Origin: Hydromonas duriensis
GTDB taxonomy: Bacteria; Pseudomonadota; Gammaproteobacteria; Burkholderiales; Burkholderiaceae
Direction of reading: 5' to 3'
DNA length: 43,589 nucleotides
Assembly (NCBI RefSeq): GCF_004363775.1
Contig: NZ_SNZE01000019.1
Coordinates: 1 to 43,589 of the forward strand
Below the pieces are notes generated by a model, which made no database searches, had not been told where the DNA came from, and was given only the letters and a program-made list of their open reading frames with translations. The translations under genes were made by a program, and so were the position numbers. Each line of letters starts with the position of its first letter. The first letter of the stretch is position 1. Shown piece by piece: positions 18,218 through 28,365 of the stretch.

Positions 18218-19912
18218 TTATTGTTGTTCCAATTTAGCTTTCAACAACGCGCCCAAATTGGTTGTGCCAGAAGACGCCGCACCTGATTGCTCAGAGATTT
18301 TTTCCATAGCGGCTTTAGTTTCCACTTGGTCTTTGGCTTTGATTGACAACTGGATTGAACGGCTCTTACGATCCACGCTGACAACCACGGCTTCAACTGC
18401 GTCACCTTCTTTAAAGTGCGTACCCGCATCTTCAACGCGATCGTTAGCGATTTCAGAAGCGCGCAAGTAGGCTTCAACGTCATCCGCCAAAGTCACAACC
18501 ACGCCTTTGGCTTCAACAGACTTAACAGTGCCGTTGACCAAGCTGCCTTTGTCATGAATCGCAACGTAGTTCATGAATGGGTCGCCTTCGAGTTGTTTGA
18601 TGCCCAAAGAAATACGTTCTTTTTCTACATCAATCGACAAGATGATGGCTTCAACTTCTTGACCTTTTTTGTAGTTGCGAATCGCCGCTTCAGGCGCTTC
18701 GTTCCATGACAAGTCAGACATGTGAACCAAACCATCGATAGAACCGTCTAAGCCAACAAACACGCCGAAGTCAGTGATTGAACGGATGGTGCCTTTAACG
18801 TGGTCGCCTTTTTTGAAGCGTGTTTCAAAGTCGTCCCATGGGTTGGCTTTGCATTGTTTCATGCCCAAAGAAATGCGGCGTTTTGATTCGTCGATTTCGA
18901 TAACCATGACTTCAACTTCATCGCCCAAAGTAACCATTTTCTTCGGATCAACGTTTTTGTTCGTCCAGTCCATTTCAGAGACGTGTACCAAACCTTCGAT
19001 GCCTTGTTCGATTTCAACGAACGCGCCGTAGTCAGTGATGTTGGTGACTTTACCGAACAAACGCGTGTTCGCTGGGTAGCGGTGCGCCAAACCAGACCAT
19101 GGATCGTCGCCCAATTGTTTGATGCCCAAAGACACGCGGTGTTTTTCTTGATCGAACTTGAGGATTTTCGCTTCGACTTCTTGGCCGACCGTCAACACCT
19201 CTGATGGGTGACGGACACGACGCCATGCCAAGTCGGTGATGTGCAACAAACCATCGATGCCACCCAAGTCCACGAACGCGCCGTAGTCGGTGATGTTTTT
19301 AACGATGCCTTTAACCACTTGGCCTTCTTTCAATGTTTCAGCCAATTTCGCACGTTCTTCGCCCATGGTCACTTCGAGGACCGCACGGCGGCTCAAGACC
19401 ACGTTGTTGCGTTTACGGTCAAGTTTAATGACCTTAAATTCCATGGTTTTGCCTTCATAAGGCGTCAAGTCTTTGATGGGACGCAAGTCAATCAACGAAC
19501 CGGGCAAGAACGCACGGATGCTGTTGGCCATGACCGTCAAACCACCTTTGACTTTACCTGTAATCAAGCCGGTGACCAATTCGCCACTTTCCAAGGCTTT
19601 TTCCAAGTCCAGCCATGCTGACAAACGTTTTGCGCGGTCACGCGACAAAACCGTGTCACCAAAACCGTTTTCCAAAGCATCAATTGCAACGCTCACGAAG
19701 CCGCCCACTTCTGCTTCTAATTCGCCTTGGTCGTTCATGAATTCAGCGACTGGAATGAAAGCTTCTGATTTCAAACCCGCGTTCACGACGACGAAATTGT
19801 GGTCAATGCGCATGATTTCTGCGGTAATGACCTCACCTGTGCGCATTTCTTGACGCGCTAATGATTCTTCAAATAAAGCTGCAAAGCTTTCGTTGTTTGC
19901 AATAGATGACAT
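18218..19912 (-). CDS. rpsA: 30S ribosomal protein S1
   Basis: Recruits and unfolds mRNA on the 30S subunit. It is 564 residues with six S1 RNA-binding repeats in order. The first two are divergent (GEVITAEIM..., [10 protein letters not shown]...), then come three canonical ones ([51 protein letters not shown]) and a divergent sixth ([15 protein letters not shown]). The ATG at 19912 gives [18 protein letters not shown], the normal family start. Upstream in-frame codons belong to the leader. The SD is weak, as is common for S1, which controls its own translation. cmk lies directly upstream. Confidence 0.96.
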   Translation of the reverse strand: MSSIANNESFAALFEESLARQEMRTGEVITAEIMRIDHNFVVVNAGLKSEAFIPVAEFMNDQGELEAEVGGFVSVAIDALENGFGDTVLSRDRAKRLSAWLDLEKALESGELVTGLITGKVKGGLTVMANSIRAFLPGSLIDLRPIKDLTPYEGKTMEFKVIKLDRKRNNVVLSRRAVLEVTMGEERAKLAETLKEGQVVKGIVKNITDYGAFVDLGGIDGLLHITDLAWRRVRHPSEVLTVGQEVEAKILKFDQEKHRVSLGIKQLGDDPWSGLAHRYPANTRLFGKVTNITDYGAFVEIEQGIEGLVHVSEMDWTNKNVDPKKMVTLGDEVEVMVIEIDESKRRISLGMKQCKANPWDDFETRFKKGDHVKGTIRSITDFGVFVGLDGSIDGLVHMSDLSWNEAPEAAIRNYKKGQEVEAIILSIDVEKERISLGIKQLEGDPFMNYVAIHDKGSLVNGTVKSVEAKGVVVTLADDVEAYLRASEIANDRVEDAGTHFKEGDAVEAVVVSVDRKSRSIQLSIKAKDQVETKAAMEKISEQSGAASSGTTNLGALLKAKLEQQ

Positions 19913-20036
19913 GTTAAATTCACTTAAAAAACACATGAAGTCTGGGGCGGGCGCACCATGCGCGTCGCAAAAAACCCACAAATCACGGAGTTAAAACACA
20001 GATAACGTCTTTTTTCAGCCGAACTGACGGCCTCCA

Positions 20037-20753
20037 TCAAATATTACCCACTTGTTGCGCATACATTTTCAACACCACATCAACCGTTTCTAAAAGGGTC
20101 AAATCGGACGAGTCTAATATATACGCGTCCTGCGCAGGCTTGAGTGGCGCTTGGGTGCGATTCGCATCACGCGCATCACGCTCATTCAAATCTTGCAAGA
20201 GGTCTACCATATTAGCAGAAAAACCTTTTGCTATCAATTGTTTATAACGTCGCTCCGCCCGTACCTCAGCACTGGCTTGTAGAAATATTTTTAAAGGTGC
20301 ATCAGGGAACACCACACTTCCCATGTCTCGCCCATCAGCAACCAAGCCTGCCCCTTGGGCAAACGCACGCTGTCTTTCCAATAAGGCCGAACGTAAAGTG
20401 GCACTCACAGCGATTTTTGACGCCATATTGCCGACGCGCTCTTCACGAATGTCTAATGCAACATTTTCAGAGTTCAGAAGTACTTGCTCACCGTCAAATC
20501 GAACGTCTAACTCAGCCGCCCATTGCGCCAATTGCAACTCATCGTTTTCGCTCAACAATCGGTCATCTGCCCAACCCGCACGCAATGCCTGCAAAGCAAC
20601 AAGGCGATACAACACACCGCTGTCCAAATAAGCAAAACCCAATGCTTCCGACACTAATTTTGCAACAGCTCCTTTACCAGAGGCTGTAGGCCCGTCAATG
20701 CACATCACGAAAGGAGAAGATTTTGTTTGAAGTGCGATTTTTGTTGAAGTCAT
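20037..20753 (-). CDS. cmk: Cytidylate kinase
   Basis: Phosphorylates CMP and dCMP. It is 238 residues. The P-loop is [13 protein letters not shown] near residues 19-31, followed by YLDSGVLYR, the NMP-binding segment, and [13 protein letters not shown]. The conserved lid/Arg region ERRYKQL is also present. ATG 20753 gives a 17-residue lead before the P-loop, typical of betaproteobacterial enzymes, but no SD is visible, so the start is moderately certain. rpsA follows after 124 bases. Confidence 0.95.
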   Translation of the reverse strand: MTSTKIALQTKSSPFVMCIDGPTASGKGAVAKLVSEALGFAYLDSGVLYRLVALQALRAGWADDRLLSENDELQLAQWAAELDVRFDGEQVLLNSENVALDIREERVGNMASKIAVSATLRSALLERQRAFAQGAGLVADGRDMGSVVFPDAPLKIFLQASAEVRAERRYKQLIAKGFSANMVDLLQDLNERDARDANRTQAPLKPAQDAYILDSSDLTLLETVDVVLKMYAQQVGNI

Positions 20754-20810
20754 GGTGTACAAATTAAAGATTGTAAAGCTATCATTATAGCCCCTCAAAG
20801 GACAAACCTC

Positions 20811-20835
20811 AAAAAAAGCCCGCCAAATGGCGGGC
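20811..20835 (-). terminator. Terminator of slmA
   Basis: GCCCGCC (20818-20824) pairs with GGCGGGC (20829-20835) around AAAT. On the minus strand it is followed by a T7 run (20811-20817). It separates slmA from the downstream cmk promoter region. Confidence 0.8.
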
Positions 20836-20887
20836 TTATTATTTAAGATGTTTTTTCAAATTTTTTTAAGGGAGCGGTCGGCATCCA

Positions 20888-21526
20888 TCAATGAGCAACA
20901 AACAAAACAGCAGGCCCCAAAACCAGCCACGCCGCCTCCAAATTATCATCGGGAGCACGCTTGAAACCGCTGCGTACAAAGGCATGCCAACGCCCGACAA
21001 TCCAGCTCATCAAGACCTCACTGCACGTGCCGACATCAGTGACAGGTTGACTGTCTGTTTCTATGGCCACATTACGCAGGGTTTGCTTAAGCGTCGCTGC
21101 AACACGCTCTATAAACTGTGTAATGCGTTGCTGCAAACGCTCATGCTCATTAATCAACGCATCACCAATCATGACGCGCGCCATACCTGGATTCTTATGA
21201 GCAAATACAAGCAAGACTTGCACCATCTTTTTCAATTGTTGCTCCGCTGGCGCATCACTGGCCGCAATTTGATTGAGCAAGCCAAATAAGCTGGACTCGA
21301 TGAATTCAATCAGACCTTCAAACATCTGTGCTTTGCTCGCAAAATGGCGATACAAGGCGGCTTCAGAAACGCCCAGCGACTTTGCTAGACCAGCGGTGGT
21401 GATTTTATCACCCGCAGGGTTTTCCAGCATGTGAGCCAGCGTTTGAAGGATTTGTACGCGCCGCTCGCCTTTTGCAGGGCGAGGGGCTTTGCTTTTTTCT
21501 ACGGTGGTATCGCGAAGTTCGTTCAT
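20888..21526 (-). CDS. slmA: Nucleoid occlusion factor SlmA (TetR family)
   Basis: A TetR-family DNA-binding protein that, when bound to its sites, blocks FtsZ assembly over the nucleoid. It is 212 residues. The N-terminal helix-turn-helix is ITTAGLAKSLGVSEAALYRH (42-61), followed by FASKAQMFEGLIEFIE, the hallmark of SlmA rather than of general TetR repressors. The C-terminal FVRSGFKRAPDDNLEAAW matches the SlmA pattern FVRSxFKxxPxDxxxAxW. It is monocistronic, with its own terminator at 20811-20835. SD weak (GGAT). Confidence 0.88.
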   Translation of the reverse strand: MNELRDTTVEKSKAPRPAKGERRVQILQTLAHMLENPAGDKITTAGLAKSLGVSEAALYRHFASKAQMFEGLIEFIESSLFGLLNQIAASDAPAEQQLKKMVQVLLVFAHKNPGMARVMIGDALINEHERLQQRITQFIERVAATLKQTLRNVAIETDSQPVTDVGTCSEVLMSWIVGRWHAFVRSGFKRAPDDNLEAAWLVLGPAVLFVAH

Positions 21527-21677
21527 GTGTCATCCAGAGTGCTAAGTTTTAAATTGTAACTGATTTTGTTGTTAAAACCGCTTTATCTGCCACAAAAAAT
21601 CTACGCGCACTCTGACCACAGTTAAAGCGAATCAATGTGTACAGAAATAAATAACAAATTCTCTTATTTATCACACA

Positions 21678-22436
21678 TTAAAAACCCAGCACCTTATAGC
21701 CGACCTCAACCCCCCAAGTTCCGGGCCGCTCGCCACCAGCAAACACTGTGGGCTTAATAAACACCTGACTGTTACCACCAAAAGCTGGGCCTGTTGATCG
21801 ACCAAGCGTGACCGCCAGACTGGCAAATTGCTTTTTCGTTTCCCAATCCAAAGAAATCGCAGGGTCTAGCGTCATAAACCATTTGGGATTTTTGAATTTA
21901 GGCACATAATAAAAATCAAATACCGTGTTATTCACGCTTGCTCGATGACTTTGCCCCCACAAGCTATTGCTTTGAACCACAGAGGGTGCAAAGATGTCTC
22001 CATTTTTCAAAAATTGGGCATAAATCAGTGAGCCTTTAAAGACAGTCTTACCCGTCCCTAACTCATCGCGTTCCGCGGTGTCAAAATCCATTTCACCCGC
22101 CGCCACCACACCGTATTCAGGCGTGAGTTTCAATAGTCGCGTGTATTTGAGCGAAAAATCACCAACGGCATAATGGTTCTCATTCATCCCCGTAATACGC
22201 AACACGGGTAAACGCACCCTGATGTTGCTGTGTTTTTGTGCGCCCAGCGGTTGCCAATAGGTTAAGTTAAGAACCTCTGAACTTTTATCATCCAGCAGGT
22301 TAAGTCGCTCCCACTGAACCGCTGCGGTGGTTGAAAATTTTGTCGGGTCTGTGCCGTTATCCACTTCATTTGCAACAGCAGCAAAACTTGCCGCATACAT
22401 CAAAATCAACCCAATTGTTATTATGTTTTTTTTCAT
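21678..22436 (-). CDS. Secreted, outer-membrane-like beta-rich protein of unknown function
   Basis: It is 252 residues. A clear Sec signal peptide (MKKN, hydrophobic core, cleavage after AAVA near residue 22) precedes a mature part rich in alternating aromatic and polar residues, with many short strands such as VFDFYYVPKF and WFMTLDPAISLDWE. It ends in Phe (GYKVLGF), as outer-membrane beta-barrel proteins usually do. It has no Cys in a lipobox position. I do not recognise a named family with confidence; similar conserved proteins in other proteobacteria are simply called hypothetical. The SD is good (GGGAAG). It stands alone between slmA and recN, on the same strand as both. Confidence 0.75.
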   Translation of the reverse strand: MKKNIITIGLILMYAASFAAVANEVDNGTDPTKFSTTAAVQWERLNLLDDKSSEVLNLTYWQPLGAQKHSNIRVRLPVLRITGMNENHYAVGDFSLKYTRLLKLTPEYGVVAAGEMDFDTAERDELGTGKTVFKGSLIYAQFLKNGDIFAPSVVQSNSLWGQSHRASVNNTVFDFYYVPKFKNPKWFMTLDPAISLDWETKKQFASLAVTLGRSTGPAFGGNSQVFIKPTVFAGGERPGTWGVEVGYKVLGF

Positions 22437-22629
22437 TTTGACTTCCCTTTATAAAATGCTGCAGACGAATCCCAACCTTTTCCTAACCGTCACTTTAGCA
22501 GTTATCCGTTTTTGATGATGTATTCTTTTACTGCTGTGATGCTGAAAATTTACTCACAAGCGGATTTGCTGTCATTTTAAGTAGAAAGTCTCCCAGCTTT
22601 TTAAAGTCAAACTTATCGCTCGTTTTGAC

Positions 22630-24276
22630 TTATAAGGACAACATTTCTTGTGCGTGCGCACGCGTGGTGTCACTGACATTAACGCCACCGAGCATGCGTG
22701 CAATCTCTTCAATCCGTTCTTCGGACGTGAGAACATGGATATGAGATGTGGTGACATTGTCGTGTGTTTGCTTAACCACTTGCCAATGTTGCTGCCCTTG
22801 CGCGGCCACTTGTGGCAGGTGAGTGACGCACAGCACTTGCCGTGCCTGCCCAAGCCGAGCAAGCAGTTGCCCCACCACTTCCGCAACGGCACCGCCGATG
22901 CCCGAATCCACTTCGTCAAAAATTAAAGTGGGCACTGGGTTGGCCGCGCTGGTGATAACCGACAAAGCGAGGCTAATCCGAGCCAACTCGCCACCTGAGG
23001 CGACTTTGTTCAGTGCTTGTAATTTAACGCCCGCATGACCTGCAACTTTAAACTCGATGTTATCCATACCATGCGCGGCTGGGGTCGCCTCTACAAGCTC
23101 GATATCAAACTGACCGCCTGTCATGTTGAGCGCTTGCATGCTGGCAGTGACTTCTTTAGCCAGTTTTTTTGATGCCGCGGTGCGTGCTTTGCGCAAGGCA
23201 AGTGCCGCTTTATGATATTCATCAGCGGTCACTTGCTCACGGGCAATGAGTGCCTCTAAGTCCAAACCCAACTGTAGATTCTGAAATTGCGCTTGCAATT
23301 GCATCCAGTGGTCATGCAAGTCCTCGGGGGCGACGCGAAATTTACGCGCCTGCTCGTACCAATCGCCGATGCGCGCGTCCATTTTCGCCCACATTGATTC
23401 GTCCATATCGGCGCGTTGAGCGTAATGATTCAGCTGTTGTGCGGCTTCTTGCACATTAATTAAAGCCACATCCAGCATTTCCGCCGCCTCGCCTAATCGC
23501 TCATCCAAGCGCACCAACGAAAGCAAACTTTGTAGCTGCTCTCGCAACTGGTCACTCACCGAATGGTCCTGCTCAATCAAGTGATGGGCGACTGCCGCAC
23601 TGCCTTGAATCAAGGTGCTGGCATGCGAGAGACGGGTGTGTTCCACCAGCAGGCTTTCCCACTCATCACGTTGAGGCGCGAGCGCGTTCAAGCCATCCAA
23701 TTGCCATGTCAGCGTTTCGAGTTTATCCGACAGTTCCGCAGCGTCAGTTTCCGCGGCTTCTTTTTGCTTTTTAGCTTGTTGCCATTGCTGAAAAGCGGCG
23801 TACACCATGTCTCGTAAGTCGCTCAACTGGGCGTGCTCGTCTAACAAGTCGCGTTGCGCCGAATTTTTGAGTAGTTGTTGATGCGCATGTTGTCCATGAA
23901 TATGCACCAATTGCTCACCCAAGTCGCGCAACTGCGCCAGCGTGGCGCTGATGCCATTGATGAAAGCTCGGCTTTTACCTTGCGCGTCAATGGTGCGTCG
24001 AATCAAAATCAAGTCGTCGTCGCCTGACAACTCCGCTTCTTCAAGCCAAGCCATCAAAGTAGGACTGCTCATAAATTCAGCTTGTACATCGGCCTTGTCT
24101 GCACCTTGCGCCACCATATTCGCTTCAGCGCGGTCGCCCAGCAGCAAACCGATGGCATCGAGCAAAATGGATTTGCCCGCCCCCGTTTCGCCCGTCAGCA
24201 CAGTGAAACCCGATTCGATGTCGAGGTCTAAACTTTTAACAATTACAAAATTACGCAGGGACAGGCGGGTGAGCAT
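22630..24276 (-). CDS. recN: DNA repair protein RecN
   Basis: SMC-like ATPase acting at double-strand breaks. It is 548 residues. Walker A is GETGAGKS (29-36), a long coiled coil interrupts the ATPase fold at about 150-350, and the C-terminal half carries the signature ASGGELARIS, Walker B LIFDEVDSGIGG and THLPQVAAQG. The order nadK then recN, 17 bases apart on the same strand, is usual in proteobacteria and suggests co-transcription from the nadK side. Confidence 0.97.
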   Translation of the reverse strand: MLTRLSLRNFVIVKSLDLDIESGFTVLTGETGAGKSILLDAIGLLLGDRAEANMVAQGADKADVQAEFMSSPTLMAWLEEAELSGDDDLILIRRTIDAQGKSRAFINGISATLAQLRDLGEQLVHIHGQHAHQQLLKNSAQRDLLDEHAQLSDLRDMVYAAFQQWQQAKKQKEAAETDAAELSDKLETLTWQLDGLNALAPQRDEWESLLVEHTRLSHASTLIQGSAAVAHHLIEQDHSVSDQLREQLQSLLSLVRLDERLGEAAEMLDVALINVQEAAQQLNHYAQRADMDESMWAKMDARIGDWYEQARKFRVAPEDLHDHWMQLQAQFQNLQLGLDLEALIAREQVTADEYHKAALALRKARTAASKKLAKEVTASMQALNMTGGQFDIELVEATPAAHGMDNIEFKVAGHAGVKLQALNKVASGGELARISLALSVITSAANPVPTLIFDEVDSGIGGAVAEVVGQLLARLGQARQVLCVTHLPQVAAQGQQHWQVVKQTHDNVTTSHIHVLTSEERIEEIARMLGGVNVSDTTRAHAQEMLSL

Positions 24277-24293
24277 AAAGTGACGCCTCGTGA

Positions 24294-25223
24294 TTAAATA
24301 GGACGCGCGGGATTAAGTTGCCAATTGAGTTTTTGGCGCAGCGTCGCATAGTAGTTGTATGATTTTGGATGCCAAAAAATTGATTTGTACGGCGCGGGCG
24401 ATATGCGAACCACATCGCCACGGCAGGCCTCGGCATACGCGTGCACATCAAAATGCACCACGGCGGCGTGTGATGAGACAATCTCAATGTCAATCACACT
24501 GTCGTTTGGCAACACTATGGGGCGGTTCGATAGCGACTGGGGCGCAACAGGCGCAAGCGTAATGCCTGCCAGTTGAGGGTGTAAAATCGGGCCATTCGCG
24601 GCCAAGGAGTATGCCGTTGAACCAGTTGGGGTGGCGATAATCAATGAATCTGCGCGCTGTGCATACATGAATTGACCGCTGACATCGACATTTAACTCCA
24701 GCATACCGCCAATGCCTGTCCGCCCAACCACCACGTCATTTAAAGCCGTGCCGTGATACACCACTTCTCCATTGCGAATGATTTCAGCATAGAGCAAATC
24801 ACGCATTTCAACGTCGTAAGAGCGCTCCAATAATATTTCGCGCAACACTGAAGGGGCATCCGCCAACGAAATGTCCGTAATAAAACCAAGATGTCCTTGA
24901 TTCACTCCAATCAGCGGAATTTGATACGGCGCGACCCTACGCGCAACGCCAAGCATCGTACCGTCTCCACCCACAGCGATTATGACATCAGCACAACTGC
25001 CAATATCTCTAAGATTCACGCTGGGGAATTGACTCAGCTTGAAATGCTGCGCGGTTTTTTCCTCGATAATGACGGCTTTACCTAAGCCCAATACGGTCTG
25101 AATCACTTGCAGCAAAGGCTCAACAGAGGTGTCTGCTTGCAAACGCCCAGCCAATGCCACCGTTCGGATGTCATAAGGATGGGCGCGTAAATCCGCCGTG
25201 GTTGTGGTGAGAAAATCATTCAT
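24294..25223 (-). CDS. nadK: NAD kinase
   Basis: Phosphorylates NAD to NADP. It is 309 residues. The hallmark GGDGT is at 85-89, followed by IPLIGVNQGHLGFITD and the ALNDVVVGR and PTGSTAYSLAANGPI segments that form the NAD site. ATG 25223 gives MNDFLTTTTADL. No SD is seen, and an upstream in-frame TTG at 25247 would add eight residues. It is divergent from hrcA, with a 170-base shared upstream region, and leads into recN. Confidence 0.96.
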   Translation of the reverse strand: MNDFLTTTTADLRAHPYDIRTVALAGRLQADTSVEPLLQVIQTVLGLGKAVIIEEKTAQHFKLSQFPSVNLRDIGSCADVIIAVGGDGTMLGVARRVAPYQIPLIGVNQGHLGFITDISLADAPSVLREILLERSYDVEMRDLLYAEIIRNGEVVYHGTALNDVVVGRTGIGGMLELNVDVSGQFMYAQRADSLIIATPTGSTAYSLAANGPILHPQLAGITLAPVAPQSLSNRPIVLPNDSVIDIEIVSSHAAVVHFDVHAYAEACRGDVVRISPAPYKSIFWHPKSYNYYATLRQKLNWQLNPARPI

Positions 25224-25393
25224 GGCGTGATTGTAAAGGAATGGCACATTTTCTGCCAGCCGCTTTCAATTCGGTGAAAGATATCGAGAAAATATAACCA
25301 TTTTCTAGCTGAAATGGCTACAATTGAAACCATCAACAATATTTTTAACCTTAGAAGCTGCGTTAGCTCACTTTAATTTGACTCTCGCCGAAC

Positions 25394-26428
25394 ATGCACC
25401 TTGACGACCGCGCCCACACCCTTTTGACCACCCTCGTGTCACAATACATCACGCAAGGGCAACCTGTTGGCTCAGGCACTTTAGCGCAACAGGCTGGTCT
25501 TAAATTATCGCCCGCGACAGTGCGCCATGTCTTGGCCGATTTGGAACACATGGGTTTAATCAGCAGCCCACATACTTCAGCGGGGCGAGTACCCACTCCG
25601 CAAGGTTACCGCTTTTTTGTTGACGCGATGATGACGGCAAGCGCATTTGAAACCATTGACGACAGCACGTTTCGCAGTTCCCTCCAGCCCGACAGTGCAC
25701 AGCGTTTGGTCAGCAGCGCGGTTCAACTGCTCTCGCATATTTCAAAATTTGCGGGCGTTATTTCAACACCTAAACGCTCACAGGTATTTCGTCACATAGA
25801 ATTTTTATTGTTGTCACCCCAGCGGGTTTTAGCAATTTTAATTACGCCTGAGGGGGACGTACAAAACCGTCTGCTTGAGCTTGAGTATCCCTATCAAACC
25901 AACGATTTGGTGGCGGCCGCGAACTACTTAAACACCCACTGCGCAGGACGGAGCCTTGAGCAGATTCACTATCAATTATCACAAGAGCTGCACAGTTTAC
26001 AAGAACGGGTCACTTTTTTGATGCAGGCTGCGGTGTCGCAAAATAACGACACGCCATCTGCTCAAGACGACGCGGTCATTGTTCGCGGTGAACGACATCT
26101 TTTGGATGTATCCGAGTTTGCGAACGACATGAATCGTTTGCGTCAGACCTTCGACCTGTTTGATGAAAAAAATCGTTTGCTGCAATTACTCGAACGCACC
26201 AACCACGCAGGCGGCGTTCAGGTGTTCATCGGCGGCGAGTCAGATGTTTTACCGTATGACGGTGTTTCACTCATCAGCGCACCTTACACGGCCAGCAGCG
26301 GTGTCATTGGCGTACTTGGCGTGATAGGCCCTTCACGTATGGCCTACGAACGGGTTATTCCTTTGGTGGACGTCACGGCGAAATTTTTATCGCGGGCGAT
26401 GGGACACAAAGATGCACAAGAGCCATAA
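25394..26428 (+). CDS. hrcA: Heat-inducible transcription repressor HrcA
   Basis: Represses chaperone genes by binding CIRCE operators, with activity set by GroEL. It is 344 residues. The N-terminal winged helix shows GTLAQQAGLKLSPATVRHVL, then LEHMGLISSPHTSAGRVPT, a very conserved HrcA stretch that includes the wing. The C-terminal GAF-like domain has GGVQVFIGGES and GVIGVLGVIGPSRMAYERVI. No canonical CIRCE (TTAGCACTC-N9-GAGTGCTAA) is visible in the 170 bases upstream, so self-repression through CIRCE is not supported here. No chaperone gene is nearby. Confidence 0.95.
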   Translation: MHLDDRAHTLLTTLVSQYITQGQPVGSGTLAQQAGLKLSPATVRHVLADLEHMGLISSPHTSAGRVPTPQGYRFFVDAMMTASAFETIDDSTFRSSLQPDSAQRLVSSAVQLLSHISKFAGVISTPKRSQVFRHIEFLLLSPQRVLAILITPEGDVQNRLLELEYPYQTNDLVAAANYLNTHCAGRSLEQIHYQLSQELHSLQERVTFLMQAAVSQNNDTPSAQDDAVIVRGERHLLDVSEFANDMNRLRQTFDLFDEKNRLLQLLERTNHAGGVQVFIGGESDVLPYDGVSLISAPYTASSGVIGVLGVIGPSRMAYERVIPLVDVTAKFLSRAMGHKDAQEP

Positions 26429-26456
26429 ACCGCCAATGCGCCCCATCCTCTCAAGT

Positions 26457-28229
26457 TTATTTTTTAAGTGCTTTATCCAAACTTTGGATGAAGACATCGG
26501 GCGGCTCATAGCCAATCACACGCATCTGTTCCTTACCTGTCAACGGCTCTAAAATCAGCATGGCGGGCGGGCCATACAATCCAAAATGTTTAAGCAAGGC
26601 TGCATCGGCATCTGTGTATGCTGTCATGTCAATGCGCACACGCTTCAAACCAGACATGCGCTCTTGAACTCGTGCATCTGTGAATGTTTTTGTCTCCATC
26701 TCGATGCAGCTTCTGCACCAATCCGCGTACACATCAACAAATACAGGATGCTCACTTGTGAACACCAGTTCATTCAGCGTTGTCAATGAATCAACAGATT
26801 GAAAAGTAACTGCTGGCGACGGGTTTCCCCATATTTTTTGCCAAGTTCCAGACCATAAAGGTTGGGCTATCCACAGTGCAGCCGCAATCATCACCAAGCC
26901 AATCAACTGCTTCATGCGCACCATCCATGCACCTGCTTTAGGTAAAAACTGACCCATACCTGCCCCCAAAAGCAACAAGGGCAATCCCATCCCATAGGAC
27001 AAAACAAATAGAGCCAAACCACCCAAGACGGTATTCCCTGTCTGAGCAATATAAGTAATCACGCCAACCAAAGGCGCTGTGACACAAGGCGAGGCTATTA
27101 GTGCGGAAGCCGCGCCCATCAAAGCTATTCCGACATAACCCTTCTGACCTTGCGTTTTGAGATGAAGCCAAGCGCGCCAACGCTCTGGCAGCTGGATGTG
27201 AAACACATCAAACAAACTCAGCGCCAACAACAAGAGTAAAGCTGAAAAAACGCCCAATACCCACGGCTGTTGTAAATAGCGATGCAAACCTGCACCCGTT
27301 TTCGCCGCCAGCACTCCCACCAAAGCATATACAACCGCCATGCCCGTGACATAAGCCAGAGCTAAACTCAAACCCCGCTTGCGCGAGACCAGTTGTTGTC
27401 CCGCCAAAACACTCGATAAGATAGGAACCATGGGCAGCATACATGGCGTCAGCGACAGCAAAATGCCAAGCCCAAACATTAAAATCAACGCAACGGGTAG
27501 GTTGTGCTTACTAAAAACATCACGCGCATAAGCACTGTTGTCAATTGAGTTGGTTGAATTTTCTGACGTGACAGTACTACCCCGCGTTGACGTCTGCTGC
27601 TCTGCTGACGCTTTTTTGTCAGCTACAGGCATATTATCGTTTTTTGCTCCTGGCACACTCTGCGCATCACTTGTCACAACATTATTTTCAGGCTTGCTTA
27701 TTTCAAGAGGCTCAAGCCTTCGGCTCTTCCCATCACCTGCTTCAGCGGCTTGAGCCAGCGGTTTTGCCACATCAACAGCATCTTGCGTGGAGCTCGCGGT
27801 CAATACTGCTTGCGTCTTACGCGGTGGATAACACAAACCGCCATCTGCACAGCCACGAGATGTCACTACCAGTTTAAACAGCCCCTCGCCTTTAACGGGC
27901 ACATTGACACTGAAGCTGCCATGATAAATCGCCATGGTTTTATTAAAATTCTCATCAAACTTCATTTGCGCTTCTGGCAACTTAACAGGACCGTCTTGCA
28001 CAACCTTACCGTCTGGGCTAACTATAGCAAATGAAAAATCATCACGATACATGTAATAATTCGGCGCAATCGTAAAGCGAACTTGCGCATGCGCTCCATC
28101 ACGCATGTTTGCAGAAAACGCAAAAGCTTGCTCAGGTGGTAAAAAATCCGCCGACGCGCTTTTCATAAACGTAAAAAGCACAAATACAAAGCCCAATATG
28201 CAAAAATGTGTCCGTATTTTCTTTTGCAT
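26457..28229 (-). CDS. dsbD: Thiol:disulfide interchange protein DsbD
   Basis: Carries electrons from cytoplasmic thioredoxin across the inner membrane to periplasmic DsbC/DsbG and cytochrome c maturation. It is 590 residues. A signal peptide ending MKSASA precedes the periplasmic alpha domain with its Cys pair in SRGCADGGLCYPP. The central membrane domain of about eight helices has redox cysteines in LTPCMLPMVP and ASPCVTAPLVG. The C-terminal thioredoxin-like domain has the active site CRSC (505-508), where E. coli has CVAC. ATG 28229 is preferred. A TTG six bases upstream has better spacing to GAGGA and cannot be excluded. It is monocistronic, ending next to the convergent hrcA. Confidence 0.95.
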   Translation of the reverse strand: MQKKIRTHFCILGFVFVLFTFMKSASADFLPPEQAFAFSANMRDGAHAQVRFTIAPNYYMYRDDFSFAIVSPDGKVVQDGPVKLPEAQMKFDENFNKTMAIYHGSFSVNVPVKGEGLFKLVVTSRGCADGGLCYPPRKTQAVLTASSTQDAVDVAKPLAQAAEAGDGKSRRLEPLEISKPENNVVTSDAQSVPGAKNDNMPVADKKASAEQQTSTRGSTVTSENSTNSIDNSAYARDVFSKHNLPVALILMFGLGILLSLTPCMLPMVPILSSVLAGQQLVSRKRGLSLALAYVTGMAVVYALVGVLAAKTGAGLHRYLQQPWVLGVFSALLLLLALSLFDVFHIQLPERWRAWLHLKTQGQKGYVGIALMGAASALIASPCVTAPLVGVITYIAQTGNTVLGGLALFVLSYGMGLPLLLLGAGMGQFLPKAGAWMVRMKQLIGLVMIAAALWIAQPLWSGTWQKIWGNPSPAVTFQSVDSLTTLNELVFTSEHPVFVDVYADWCRSCIEMETKTFTDARVQERMSGLKRVRIDMTAYTDADAALLKHFGLYGPPAMLILEPLTGKEQMRVIGYEPPDVFIQSLDKALKK

Positions 28230-28283
28230 GCCCAATTATTCCTCAATAAACAAATATGTAATACCCAAGCATTTTAGTACAGT

Positions 28284-28320
28284 CATAAAAAAACGGATTG
28301 AATTTATCAATCCGTTTTTT
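28284..28320 (-). terminator. Terminator of the alpha operon after rplQ
   Basis: AAACGGATTGA (28291-28301) pairs with TCAATCCGTTT (28307-28317) around a five-base loop. On the minus strand it ends in a T-run (28284-28293 region). It lies about 45 bases beyond the rplQ stop and upstream of dsbD. Confidence 0.8.
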
Positions 28321-28365
28321 ATATAAAAGCAGTTTTATGTGAAATAAGAGTATTTCACAGGAATA

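Noticed and set aside
22596-22630. Hairpin after recN (AAGTCAAA / TTTGACTT) as a terminator
   Set aside because: On the minus strand the stem is followed by TAAAAAG, not a U-tract, so intrinsic termination is not supported.
25350-25392. Degenerate CIRCE element before hrcA
   Set aside because: Only a partial left half is present, and the right half does not match GAGTGCTAA.
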